Part shown: one piece after another, positions 1-12,400 of the stretch
Position numbering within the stretch: position 1 is the first letter of the stretch
Layout of the letters: each line of letters starts with the position of its first letter
Source: Phoronis ovalis
Lineage: Eukaryota > Phoronida > Phoronidae
Length of the DNA: 20,551 nucleotides
Assembly: GCA_028565635.1 (NCBI GenBank)
Contig: JAOXYB010113380.1
Location: 1 to 20,551, forward strand
Direction: 5' to 3'
Notes under the pieces: generated by a model
Database searches by the model: none
The model's input: only the letters and a program-made list of their open reading frames with translations
What the model was told of the DNA's origin: nothing
Program-made: the position numbers and the translations under genes

Positions 1-316
1 CCTCGGGAAGAGGATTAATTTTTGCTTGATGCGCTTTATTTTAATGCTCTTGAAGCGAATTAATCGCGTACACACTACAGGCTGAAGCGCATTATTATAA
101 AGCGCTCTATTGTGAAGCGCTCTAAGTCGTAAGTCTGAATGGGCCTAGTGTTTTGACTTTGTCCTGCAAGGAATTTGGCATTTAAAGAAATTAGTAAATA
201 CAAACATGAAAGGTAGTCCAAAGAAGAACATACTTAGTGTCAGTGTGCTGTGCTGCACTTAGGCATTAGTTCTGTTACATAAATGTAGTCCATTCATGAT
301 ATGTCACTTGTTTCAG
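1..316 (+). other. Intron (3' part) upstream of the first visible Patronin exon
   Basis: No coding exon is supported here. The first exon in the window starts in phase with two bases of a codon begun upstream, so at least one earlier exon lies outside. The stretch ends in a pyrimidine-rich acceptor (cacttgtttcag). Bases 24-125 hold a cluster of AAGCGC-type words, described separately. Confidence 0.7.
24..125. repeat. Cluster of AAGCGC/GCGCTT words, possible transposon-end remnant
   Basis: GCGCTTTA occurs at 31-38 and its reverse complement TAAAGCGC at 98-105. AAGCGCTCT is repeated at 100-108 and 115-123, GAAGCGC is at 84-90 and GAAGCG at 53-58. Such CpG-containing words stand out in this AT-rich, CpG-poor intron. 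Arrays of this kind occur in the ends of Tc1/pogo-like transposons, but no clean terminal repeat or target duplication is visible, so the family is a guess. Confidence 0.35.
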
Positions 317-426
317 GGTGGTGGTTTGTCATTCAGCAGCTGTCAAAGAGAGGCTTATATGTAGTTGGAGATGATGAGTCTGCAGTCACCGAAACTGACC
401 TTAAACAAAAAAGTCCTTTTCTACTG
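317..426 (+). CDS. Patronin: Patronin exon A: start of CH region
   Basis: The acceptor is tttcag|GG and the donor CTG|gtagga. Two bases complete an upstream codon, then 36 codons reading WWFVIQQLSKRGLYVVGDD and onward to VTETDLKQKSPFLL. This matches the CAMSAP segment that leads into the CH domain (pattern LSxxGxYV...D...VTExDL). It ends on a codon boundary. The upstream N-terminal exon is not in the window. Confidence 0.88.
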
Positions 427-3400
427 GTAGGATTTATCTTTTTTCATGTTACATCTTAATTGGGTTTAACATGTTGTTAATTACATTTATGCCTAATTTA
501 ACTCAAAGTTAGAAAATACAGAAAAATGCTGATTACCACCACTCCACTACTTTTGGGAGATACTGCTATGATTCCACTGATTGTAGTTTCAAATTGCATT
601 TTGTTCATAGATTTGAAACTGCATGGAATACCACTGTATACCTGAAGTTTGTTAGTACATCCATAATATTACTTTCTATTCCAGAATTCACATGTAGCTT
701 TGATTGATGCTTTAATGCAAGCATATACGAAAGAAACTGTTACAATTGAAAGAGTTGTACAGGCTGTCAGGTGAGTGTGACCAGTATAATGCACCCAAAC
801 ATATTTTCAATTATACTTGGACAAGTTAGATAATATTAAAGCAATTTAAATTGCATTTATGAAGCTTATCACTTTTATATGATAGTATGAAGTTCTATGT
901 TGAAAAGTACTTTGTTGTACTGCAAAGTATGCATTGCATGTTAGCAAGTGTTCTTTCAAATAAATAAATCAAAAATAATTTTCAGTAGACTATACATATG
1001 CGCTTCATGGGGGCATTTTTTGAACTAAAGGAATGACGTATTTATTATTCCCTGGTACACAAAGTGGTTCCACCAAATGGTTGCCAATAGTCAGTTGAAT
1101 TGGCAACAAGTAAATTTTAAATAGAATTAGCATATGCAATGTCATGTCTATTATAGGGGTGTTATACCCTCTGTGTTGTATGCTGTAAAATGAATTTCAT
1201 AGTATTTTGATACAATTCTTGCTCTTTAATGGAAGTTTATATTTTTTCCTTAGACGTTTTTCATCTTTCAATGCCTCCAGTGAGTTACCATTTGATTTAG
1301 AAGATGCTTTGCTATTCTGGATGAATAAAGCATGTTCCACAGTAAGAAATAGGCTAGACAAAGAGAAAAAGGCTAAACAACAGCAACTTATGCAGCAACA
1401 AACTCCACAGAGGGTAAGTTTATTATTTATTGAAAGTTCCATGTTACTTCAAAACCATTCTTAGTTGGTCAAGATATTCTGCAGCCACCAGATGGGTTAC
1501 TCTTGAGCTGGCCACCAACTTGTTACATTCATAACTAATCATGAATTTGGGATTTCTATTGTAATATTCAAACATTTTTTGAGAAGAAAAAGCTATTATA
1601 TTATTTGTAATTGTGTTGTACTGTTATGTCTGTGTATAGATTGGATGGATAACAGTTCTGTTGTTTAAAATAAAAAAATACAGAAAAAGAAATTATAAGC
1701 TGGTTCCCACTTAGTGTAAAAAAGCACTCACTGTCTTGAATTAACATGCTCGCTTTGTGCTTTTTCAGTTTATGTTTATGAGTTAAATATACAAATTTTT
1801 GAATTTGCAGGTACGAATCAATAAAAAGCAATTAGCTCCAAAAGAATCTCCAAATATTCCTGTAATGGATGATCTAAAAGATCTCAGTGATGGTTGTTGT
1901 CTGGCTAGTGTAATACATTTCTACTGTCCAGACTGTTTATCCTTAGATGGTAAGAATATGACACCAGTATTTTTGACTTCAAAGAGGCATAAAAAGAACA
2001 GTACAATAAGAAACAATTTATTTACAAAATATGCTATTTTACTTGGAATGCTGGTTCAATTTCCCACATCCCCCTAATTGTGAAATTTGAAAACTGCAAT
2101 TGCAAAAGGTGCCATTTGCTGACATGTTTCAAAATGGGGTGAATTTCTGATTTCCTTGTCGTGCATGCAGCTAAAGACTGACTTTCATTATACTGTCTTC
2201 TCCAATAGATGTCATTAGCTTCTGGGTTTTATTGTCATTCAGTACACAACATGCTAACTGCTGCTATAATAAGATGATGAAACTTCATGCATATTGCAAG
2301 ATTGGGTTAACCACTCTGCCATTAAATGATAACCGATGGATACCGCTGATATTTGTAGTTCTTCCATGATAATTGTTATTTATTTGTTTTCAGACATTTG
2401 CCTGAAGAATGTGGTAGGAATTGCAGATTCTATCTATAATATTCAGCTGATTGAGAGATTCTGCAAAAGAGACATACCATTTAAGTGCTTTCACTTTTAT
2501 TATGAAGATTTAATGTACAGTCATTCAATAGTCAAGCAGTGTGTGATAGCATTCTTAGCAGAACTGTTCTATTGGTTTGAAGTAGAACAACTGGACTGTG
2601 TTATTAGGGAGGAGAAAGATAAAGGAAGTGTTACTGCCAGTATAGGTATGTTGCATTGAATATGTCTTCTTTTCATTATAATCATGTACAAGGTAATGTA
2701 GGAATACTTATTAAGGTATTGGTCTCTATTGTACTGGGTGATTCAAAATACAACAACGGTCACAGTTGATTGCATTAGTCCCCTTGATATTAAAGAAATG
2801 AAACTCAAATAAGGTGCAGGTAGATATGGTTAGTTTTACTGAACAGGTGTAAACAGATAGATAATCATAGATGATGTAAAAACCTATAGTGCTGTTAACT
2901 TTTAGTGTACATTTTGATGCTGCCTCTGCCATCTTAACAATATTGCTGGTGTTGATAAACTACAGTTGTGGTTTCACTTATGGTGATGCAGACTGGACCT
3001 TTAGTTTACTAATATTTTATTTCAATGTTTAAACTGATGACTTTGTAGTATTAGGAACTAATTTCCTTGATCTGTTATTAGTTGCTTTGAAACCACTATG
3101 ATATGTGGGTTTTGTGGTTTTTGTGTTTAACAGTTAGTGAGTGACATGCCCTGGTTATTTCAAGCTTAATCGATAAAAAGCTTGTCACTCAGTAGACTTA
3201 CTCAAATATTTTAACCTAAAATTAGTTTGAAAAAAGTCTTTGTACAATACGAATATCATATTTTTAGTGTTTATGTATGTTTTAAAACCAAAATTGCATA
3301 AATCTAAAATTACCACATTTTATATCTGGCCAGGCTAGACTAAAATGATTTGACAAAAAAATTAAAATTTGGAAAAAATGCTAAGTAATGAGTAAAAAGT

Positions 3401-6400
3401 ATTAAACATTATTAAAAGTAACATATTATCAGCATATAAATTAATAACATTATTAAAAAAAAATTAACAGTATTTTTGAAAAATCATTTTATGCAAGTCT
3501 TGTCATTTGGGCAGAAAATGAAATTATTATATACAGAATCTGCATAGTTTGCAAAATAATGTAAGATTTTTGAGCAATTAGTCTACAAGGTAGATTTTGT
3601 GAATTATAAGTTGCTTTTTCATAGTTAAAACCTCTCCAGATGGCACTACTGTTCAATCAGGTTCCATAAATGTGGTTGAGTTTCTATTAGTGTGATACCA
3701 TATTTACTAGTAATTATTCCAGACATTTCTTGTAATGCAAATCTGGTATTTTTCTTAAGTAAATAAAATTATCAACCATTATTAATTGGTTTTGAGGGTA
3801 GATGTTTTTTTATACTTGTTCATTCCACTTGTGAAAGTTCAAATTTTGACTATTGAAATAGATTGAATTTCTTAAGCTATAATGCCTATTTTTTAAATAT
3901 AAATATGGCATCTAGCGCCACAAGTAAGATATTTTTATGAAAAATTTGTTATGCTGGTTTCTACAATGGAACTACTTAATGGTGTGGAATCATATGGAAA
4001 AGTGATAGTATACAATGGATATTGTATTGTATGAATGGAATCTGTGCTGTTTCATTTGCAGGATAATTTCGTACTTGTGAGCAAAGTGTCTTGTTACTCT
4101 GCAGACATAGTACATAACTCTAGAGCACAATTTGCACATGATATTTGGCACACAGTGTAGTTTTTGAAGCAATGAGCCCAATGTACGAAATTAATATGTT
4201 GTGTTTTTTATCCAGGATAGTAATAAGTATATACTGGAGTTAAATATTAAAATTGACAGTAGGTACTCATGTTAATTTTCATTTCCATAATGTCTACTTG
4301 AAAGTATTTCCTCAGGCATAAAATTAACAATATCCCATTGTTGTTCAGTGAACACCTTATACATAAACATGTCAGCTTTGAAATATGATTTATACCAGTC
4401 TTTTATATTAATATCTGTCAAATATTTTTCACAAAAACTGATGACCCGGACAGAGATAAGTTGACCAGATAATTTGCAGTTAAAGACAGGATTTTTGTGT
4501 ATCCTGCTAAAGGTATAATATGATTAGGAATTGTTTGCATTCTTTTTATATAGCAAATTCTTGCTACTTTTAAAACAATTGTCAACATGTGAATTAATTT
4601 GTAATACAGTATTCATGTCTGTATACATGCTCTATGCGAAAACCATTAAACTTTTAATATTGTAACAAATTTTTGAACGACGTTTTCTGAATGTACCTGC
4701 TAATGTTCTGTTATAATTATGAAGTGTAACATATACATGTGTATAATAATACAGGTGTAGCATACAGCTGTTCAGTCCTAATTCAGATTCATCTGAACAT
4801 CCTTCTTTATGTAGACCCCAATTAAATAACTTATAATAACAAAAGCTGATAAACTTTGTGGCTGAATTATGCAGCAGGAATCAAATTATAAATAGGATTT
4901 GGTGTTACTCCTAAGCCAGGTTCACAAATTATGAAACAGTAGGATTATCTGTGCCTACAGGTAATTTCCCTTTCATAACACTGTACTCATTTATAATCCG
5001 ACTTAAATTCTCATTACAGCAGTTATTATTTTTGGGTTTCCAGCTCCATATATCCTTGACATCTGTCATTATGTGGTAGCATAACATAAAATTCTAATTT
5101 TATAGCAGCAATCATTTCCCAAGATAAGTATACCTGTGTCATATTTAACTTATCAGGCATGCAATGTCCCAGGATCAAATCTGTTTTGAAGAATGGAGCC
5201 TGGTTTGCCTTAATGGGTGTATGCTGTACACCTGTGAAGATATCCTGCTGAAAGTCAACAAAAATTAGTCCTGTTGCTTTTGAATTACTTGGTTTACAAT
5301 GCTAAGTAAATACTAATTTTGAGTGTGTCAACAGTATGGCTTTAGTATTTATTATTAAAGTTGCTGTTCTTGATTATCCATGCTTTCAGCTGAGCATTGT
5401 TGACCTCCATAATATTTGAATCAACAGTGGAATGCAAGGTGATTTTTAATAAACTCAGTGAAGGTGTGTAATGTTTTTTCTTTTTATCAAGACTAATAGT
5501 ATTAAAATGCTAATTAGGATATTAGGTTAACATATGACTTGCAGTAGTCATTTTACATTTTTTGTGACATGCTGTAACCTATCACAGTTGAGTACAATGG
5601 ATTAGGGAACACTGACAATGTTTTCCTTTCATTTTGAAAACATTTTGATATATGTACACAGGAATTAAGTGCCCAACTTGTGGTGTTTCCTGCTGATCTG
5701 ATTTTCTGAATAGGAATTTTCTTTGCTTTATATGAATTCATCAGTATGTATTTCTACGTCCAGTGATGTATGAATAAAATGACTAAAAGCTGAACAATGC
5801 TTGAGGATATCTGTCCTAGCTAGATTACAATTTTTAGAATATTCTACTTCATAAATTATTTCTATTCATAAAGATCTATGAAGCATGATCTTTGTGGTAG
5901 ACAGAATAAATCATTATTCAGTGTTGTTAGCTCTACTTATGCTTTCCCTGTGCTCTCCACTACATAATTTTGAATTTATAAAGAGGAGGTATTATCAGTT
6001 CTCATCCCAGTTCTGATATTATCTAGTTAGTGCATCTAGTGATTCAGATGAATGTGGTCAGATATGCGGTATACCAACCCATTTTGAACATAACATACCA
6101 GCAGTGGCAGGAATGTAATAGGTTATTATATCCTTATGTAAAAAAAAATATTTAACTTATTATTCTTTTTCATACCTGTGTATAATATTACATTACTTTT
6201 TTAGAGAATGATATTTTGCATCTAATTATTATATCTAGACAACATTAATATTTTAAACTGATAACATTTTATCTTGGTAATTTTTTGATTTGAGCTTCAC
6301 TAAAGATTTCCTAAGTTATGTGAGAAGTCCAGCTAAAATTCCAACCATTTATGTTACATCAGAAGAAAATAATATACTATTCTAAAACATATGTTTGATA

Positions 6401-9400
6401 TGTGTTTTGACAGTCAGCAGGGGTGAACACGTGTGCGCTGTACATGTTATTTTTTTCAGAAGTACACAAAGCATCTTCCTGACTTATCAGTTTAGCTCAC
6501 AGCAGGATTATTGAAATATTCATCTCTAAAGAATACATATTTATCAGTTTCTTTACATAGATGCTGAACATGCTTCTTCCCTAAGGTCCATTGAGTTCAT
6601 AGATCAAAATGGCTATGAATGAATGTGAATCATTGTGGGATATCGCAATAATTTTGTCTTCATTAGGATTTTGTATATTGTCTTCTGTCATCTTTAGTGT
6701 AAAAAATAGCAAGGGTGTAGTTTCATGCATTGGTATGTTAAATGTCTGCATATGCTGTATTCATGCTTCATATATTTTGAGGGCACAGCTAAGCTAGTAT
6801 TATTAATATATGTAGATGAGTGAGGACTGGGAGTGAGTAATATGTCTTCACATACTACTTGGAATATGTAATGAGTTTAATGTCAGGACATCTTTCGTTA
6901 ATGTATATTGAATTTTTTTACGTATATTTTCTATTTGAGGAATGAAATATAATTTAATCTTTCCACCAAAAAAGGAATGGTTTTGCTAGTTTTTTTTTGT
7001 GCTCGCATTGCAGTTTTTGTAGCTTTTGGATTAAATTATGATGGTACCAATGAAATACAAGGATTTATAGTAGAGAAGGTACTATTTCAGGAAAGTTTAA
7101 AAATATAATTTGTGCATGCTGGACACCTTGGGGATTGTTGATTTGTGAGTGATGGTTAAATAAATGAATTATTTCATTTTATAGCTATACACCCACCATT
7201 AGGAAAGAAGTTAATAACCACGCCTTCTGTCCCCATCAGCTCTGTGACAAAGAAAAGTTTTCAGAATTTGAGCTCATTTTCACTGAGAACCTCATCGTCT
7301 GCTAGTAATCCAGAGCTGAATATCGTTCTAGGAAGCCCCAGGTAAAGTCAACGTTTACTATTATAATAACACATCTGCCAATTGTTCTCCAGAAGAGAAT
7401 ACTCTATTTTTTGTTCCCCTACCAATTTCTTCTTACCAGACTGTTTATTTTTTAAAAATTTTTCATTGTTTCTTAATTTTCAACAATAAGAAGTAATTCT
7501 GTCTGAAATCTGTTTTTAGAGAACCCTCTACTTTTAAAGGAATGTGATGAAAATATTAATGCAGTAACTAATTGTTTTTAATGCTGTAATGAAAATATTA
7601 GGAAGATTTTGGTCAAAGGATTGCTTGGACACTTGTCCTCTGACATTTATTTGTGCTAGCTTTTAGCTGACTGGATAATAAATAAATCCACTCCTGAGGC
7701 AGTTATTATACAAGTGTTGTATTATACAGTTATTATACAAGTGCCTGTTTGTATTTAAGTTTTATCTTTATGTTTTTGTATGTAGGATAGGCAAAATATA
7801 CTCACTATTCAGGCTAAAATCCCCTTTATCTGTTATAGAAAGCTACATTAAGTTGTTATTTGCCAAGAGAACATCATTAATATAAAGGACTAAAATCCTT
7901 TTTACCAGTTTGATAAGATGTACTATGTACATTGCAGTAAATACACAGTTCTATAGGCTCTTAAAAAATCAGTGTCCAATGAAAATGAGTGCCTTGTCTT
8001 TATACATTTGATGCATTTATCTGGTCTCATTTACTGCCTATTAGTGTCAATTGTATGATAATTATTGCTTAGTGTCAGATGGTGTCTGCACACCAACATA
8101 ATCGGTGTCTCTATTTTCAGCCATGTTGGTCAAAGACAGCAACTGTTGACAAAAAGACAGCAGACCCAGCAAAAAACTTTATGTCACAATGAAAATTCTA
8201 ATCTTGATAGGTCACAAAATGGTAAGTTCATTATTGTTATAAAAAACATTGTGATACACAGCTACTTTTCTCAATATAATAGAAGTCTCATGAATCTAGG
8301 AGACGTACAACATCATTACCTTAACTTCCAAGTTAAAAAAGCAAATGGCGACTCATTTAAATTGAAACTACCAATTTAACTTGTATGACTTGTCATGAAA
8401 AGTTACATTTTTGTGAGTGTTAAGTATATATGCATTTGTCTTTTTTGATTTTAGTAAGAAGGGAATTTAGAAAGTCCCAGTCTCTAAACTCAGCACAGGA
8501 AAGAGACATAGTCCAACGATCTGTTGTTGCCTGGGAGAATTCTAGAGGTTCCAGTGACATTGGCGTTACTCAAAAGTGAGATCATACTGTTTTGTTTGTT
8601 TTTTTGACTGTAAAAAATAATAATTAGGGGCAGCAATGTGCCTGCTGGTTTGATTTCCATTATGTATCGGCAATGTGCAACAAGATTAGAATATAAAAAA
8701 TATGTTTAAATATATCAAAGCAAAAGATTGTGATGACTCTGACATTTATTACTTTTGCTCTAAATTTGATAAGTATCTTGAAATATATAAATTAATTTTT
8801 TGTACTCATTTCAGACTTCACAGTATGGAGAGTTCTACAGTGTCTTGCCATTCACCTTGTCATAGTACGATTTCAAGTCATACCAGTCGTCATAGTAACC
8901 TTCTGTCTAATGTCAGTATTGATGATGAAATGAATCAGAGTTTCAATGGTGAAATCATTACTAGTAGGGATTTGGATATAGACAAGTCACCTCCGCCTAG
9001 AATCGGATCTAGAGCTCCTATAAATGCTAAAAGGATACCTGCGGAGGTTGGATACACAAACGAAAGTGCTCTGACTAAATCAAATCCAGATTACATGGAA
9101 TTAGAAAGTGTGTCGTCTGTAGTTATGTCAGCTCGATCAAATCAGTCAAAAAATGAGCCATTAATGCCAGCAAAACTGAAGACTTCTAAAGAAAAATTTA
9201 TAAACCATTCAAAAGAGTATGAAAGGGGAGAGGCTAACAATAACAGGCTTTCACAACTAACTAATACATTATCCAAGGACTCTATAAGCACAACATCAAG
9301 TTCTCAGAGTTACATGAATGATCACTCAAAACTAGAATCCGAGATCTTTACTTCAGTTAGCCAAGAGCTACCCTCTGGTGTGGATATTAGTAACTCTTAT

Positions 9401-12400
9401 GACCCAAGTAGTGGAAATAGTATTTATAATTTAAACAATGCAGAATCTGCCAATTTTGCTGGGTCTATCAGGAATGAAAATCATGTAAAACCTCCCGCAC
9501 AAAGCTTCACCATTCAGGATCACCCACATTCGCCTAATAGCGCAAGGGCTGCGGGGATACCTGTAGTGGGAAGTCGGGATTACAGTTATCTAAATATTCC
9601 AGGATATTGCAGTAATAAGAGTTGTGAATCTCAGAAAATACATGATGATCAAAATGTTCGAGAATCAGAGGAAAGTTTTGATAAAAATGAATCATTTTAT
9701 TTAACAGCTAAAAATGATGATAGACATAGTATTGATAGTAATTTAATTAAAGAATCTTTAAAGCAATCTGAGGATAATGGAGATATTCACAGACCTGACT
9801 CTTTATTTGTTCCAATACCCATCACACTAGGGAAACCTTTAAAGGCAGACACACCAGAACAAACAAAAAATGATGGTATGAAACAAAGCCCAACCACTAG
9901 TTTTGCTGAAATAAAACGTTGGAGAGATAGCATGACACCCTCAGATTCAAATCTTATGCTTTTTGTTCAGCATGGCGCAGAGAAAGATAAACCACCAGAA
10001 AAAATATCTCTAAAATCGGAATTTCAGAAAAAGAACCAGGGAGATAGTAAAACCCCTAAGAAAACCACATTTGCTTCTTTACCTAATCGAACCACATGGC
10101 AGGAAAATGCACAAAAACGTGCTCAAATAAAAGATTCAAATGAAAACAATGACAATGATGACTCTGTTGAGCCTTTAGTCTCAGAGCTTACTACTATACG
10201 ATTACAGCTAGAACAAAAAAGAAAAGCTATAGAACATGAAAAGCAACGAATGGAAGCAACTGTGAATAAACAGCGACAACGAGTTGGCAAAGCAGCATTC
10301 ATGCATGTTGTATCTAAAAATAAGTCGGGTGAAGGGGATAGTGTGTCGAGAACTGATATCTTGTCTACTAACCAATCAACTGCTGTGGATACTAAAAAAC
10401 ATGACAGCAAGACAAGATCCCAAACTGATGAGCCTCATGAACAGATTACTGACACAGCTCAGAAACTGGATGTATGTAGATCTGTTCCTTCATACATACA
10501 TTCTCCAGAACAATCAGTTAATGTTCATGATAAATATGCCTCCCCCCAGTCTGAACAACAAACGAGACCAGTGGGTCAGGTTGTTTCTCGATCCCTGCAA
10601 CATGCAGTTGGGCCAATAACAAAGCAATCAAGTTTGGAAGCTACAGCAGAACAACAAGAGGAACGCTGTACATTATCTAGACGAGAAATACAAGAAACGC
10701 TAGACAATGTACGTAGAAAATGGTTAAGTGACCAGCCAAGCACTTGGCAACAACCTGTGCAGATAGAAGCTCGCAATGAGCATATAAAGAGTGACAGTCC
10801 TAGTCCGCGCAGTATAGGATCTGGCTCAGATCACGCGGACTATGATGAATATAATCAATCCTTGGACAAATTAAATCACAGTCTAAGTGACTTGCAAGGT
10901 GAGATCATGAGACTGTCTTTACAGCAAGAACAAATAAAAAATATGAGTACGAAACAAGCTGGTTCTTTAGTACATCAAACACCTACTGGCCCTGTTGTAC
11001 ATCATTCACCAACTGGACTCATTCTACAGCATAGTTTACAAGGTGCTAGTAATGTTCTGGATTATCAAATACAACCACAGCACCCTACTAATATCATTCC
11101 ACCGCCTGTTCGTCCTTCACAAGTTTTTAATGGAAGTCAAGGTGCCATTCAAATTCATAACCCCCATTTTTTGGGTCAGCAGTTATCTCCTAGTATTATT
11201 CCACAAACTCAGCCATTTGTTTTACATCAGCAACCGAGTGTATATACTGGTGCAACTGTTGCTACTGGAATATACTCTCCAGCTCCTGTACCAGTACTTT
11301 CAAATGTAAGTGAACCAGCGTTGACTCACCAGAGTGGATTGGGTGCATACATGTTGCATCAGCCGACACCTGTATATCAATCCATACAACCAGCGCCACG
11401 GCTTGCAACTCATGTGCAACGACCGTATATGATGCACGGTCAAGGGTATGCACCAGTAATGCAAGTGTCTGTTACCACAAGTTCACAACAGTTGCCGCAA
11501 ATTCCAAGTCATCAGGCTCATTTTGAACCTCAACCTCACTTTGCTACAACATACACGGTCAACCAGCAGCCTGCTACATTTTCAGCGGTGTCCAGTAGTA
11601 GTAATTCTAGCACGCTGACCAGTAATGAACATTCTTTTAGTCCTTTGCAGGCTCAAGGGCTGCAAATATCAGACAGTCCACCTGAATGTTTGCATATATC
11701 AGACAGTTCACAGCAATCTGAAGTAGAAATTTATGGCACAGAGTCTTCTCCATTGAAGAATATTGATAAAGGACAACAGCACACAGCAGAACAATTTACA
11801 CCAATCCGTGAACTAGCCAAAACATACAATCGGCCATCACCAGTAACAAGTCCACCAGACCGCTATCACTCCAATTCGCCTGCTAGGACTGATGTATCTA
11901 ATGGCCCAGGAGATGGTCCACATGATAATTCTAGTACTGTTCGTAATGAACCTTTGGGTCAGGAAGAGATACCTGTAGAATCTCCAGAGGATGACTGTCG
12001 AAATCAACAAACTGGATTCTTCATCTCATTTGGTAATGATGATTCTAACACCAGAAAACCAATACCACAGCGTAAAATGTGGGATAGATCAAGAAATGCC
12101 AGAGAACAAAACTCTCCAAGATCTCAACAAACACCTGAGAGAGAAAGGCCAATAATCACACCTGTGTCTGCACCCACTGAAGACTCAGTTCTACAAGGGG
12201 ACACAGGCACAAAGCCTAAGAAAGATAGCCTTGGATTTGTTATTGGAGAAGAGCAACATACAATTGATGCTGTAAGTTTCAAAAATTTTTATTAGAAAAG
12301 AGAAATAATATGTTATAAATGCGTGTGGCATCGACTGTTTAAATGTAGGAAAGCCTAGAGGAAAGTTATAATTAAGTTAAAAATACTTTTGCGCACTTTT

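Noticed and set aside
6609..6797. 62-codon plus-strand open frame with a hydrophobic stretch in the large intron
   Set aside because: No splice sites in matching phase and no family similarity.
8702..8814. Open frame extending the big Patronin exon upstream with an ATG at 8702
   Set aside because: The translation here is low-complexity intron-like, a good acceptor stands at 8814, the phase matches the previous exon at 8575, and family similarity begins only after 8815.
10123..11453. Several antisense and alternative-frame open frames within the large exon
   Set aside because: They are shadows of the 3.46-kb Patronin exon, whose frame has the homology.
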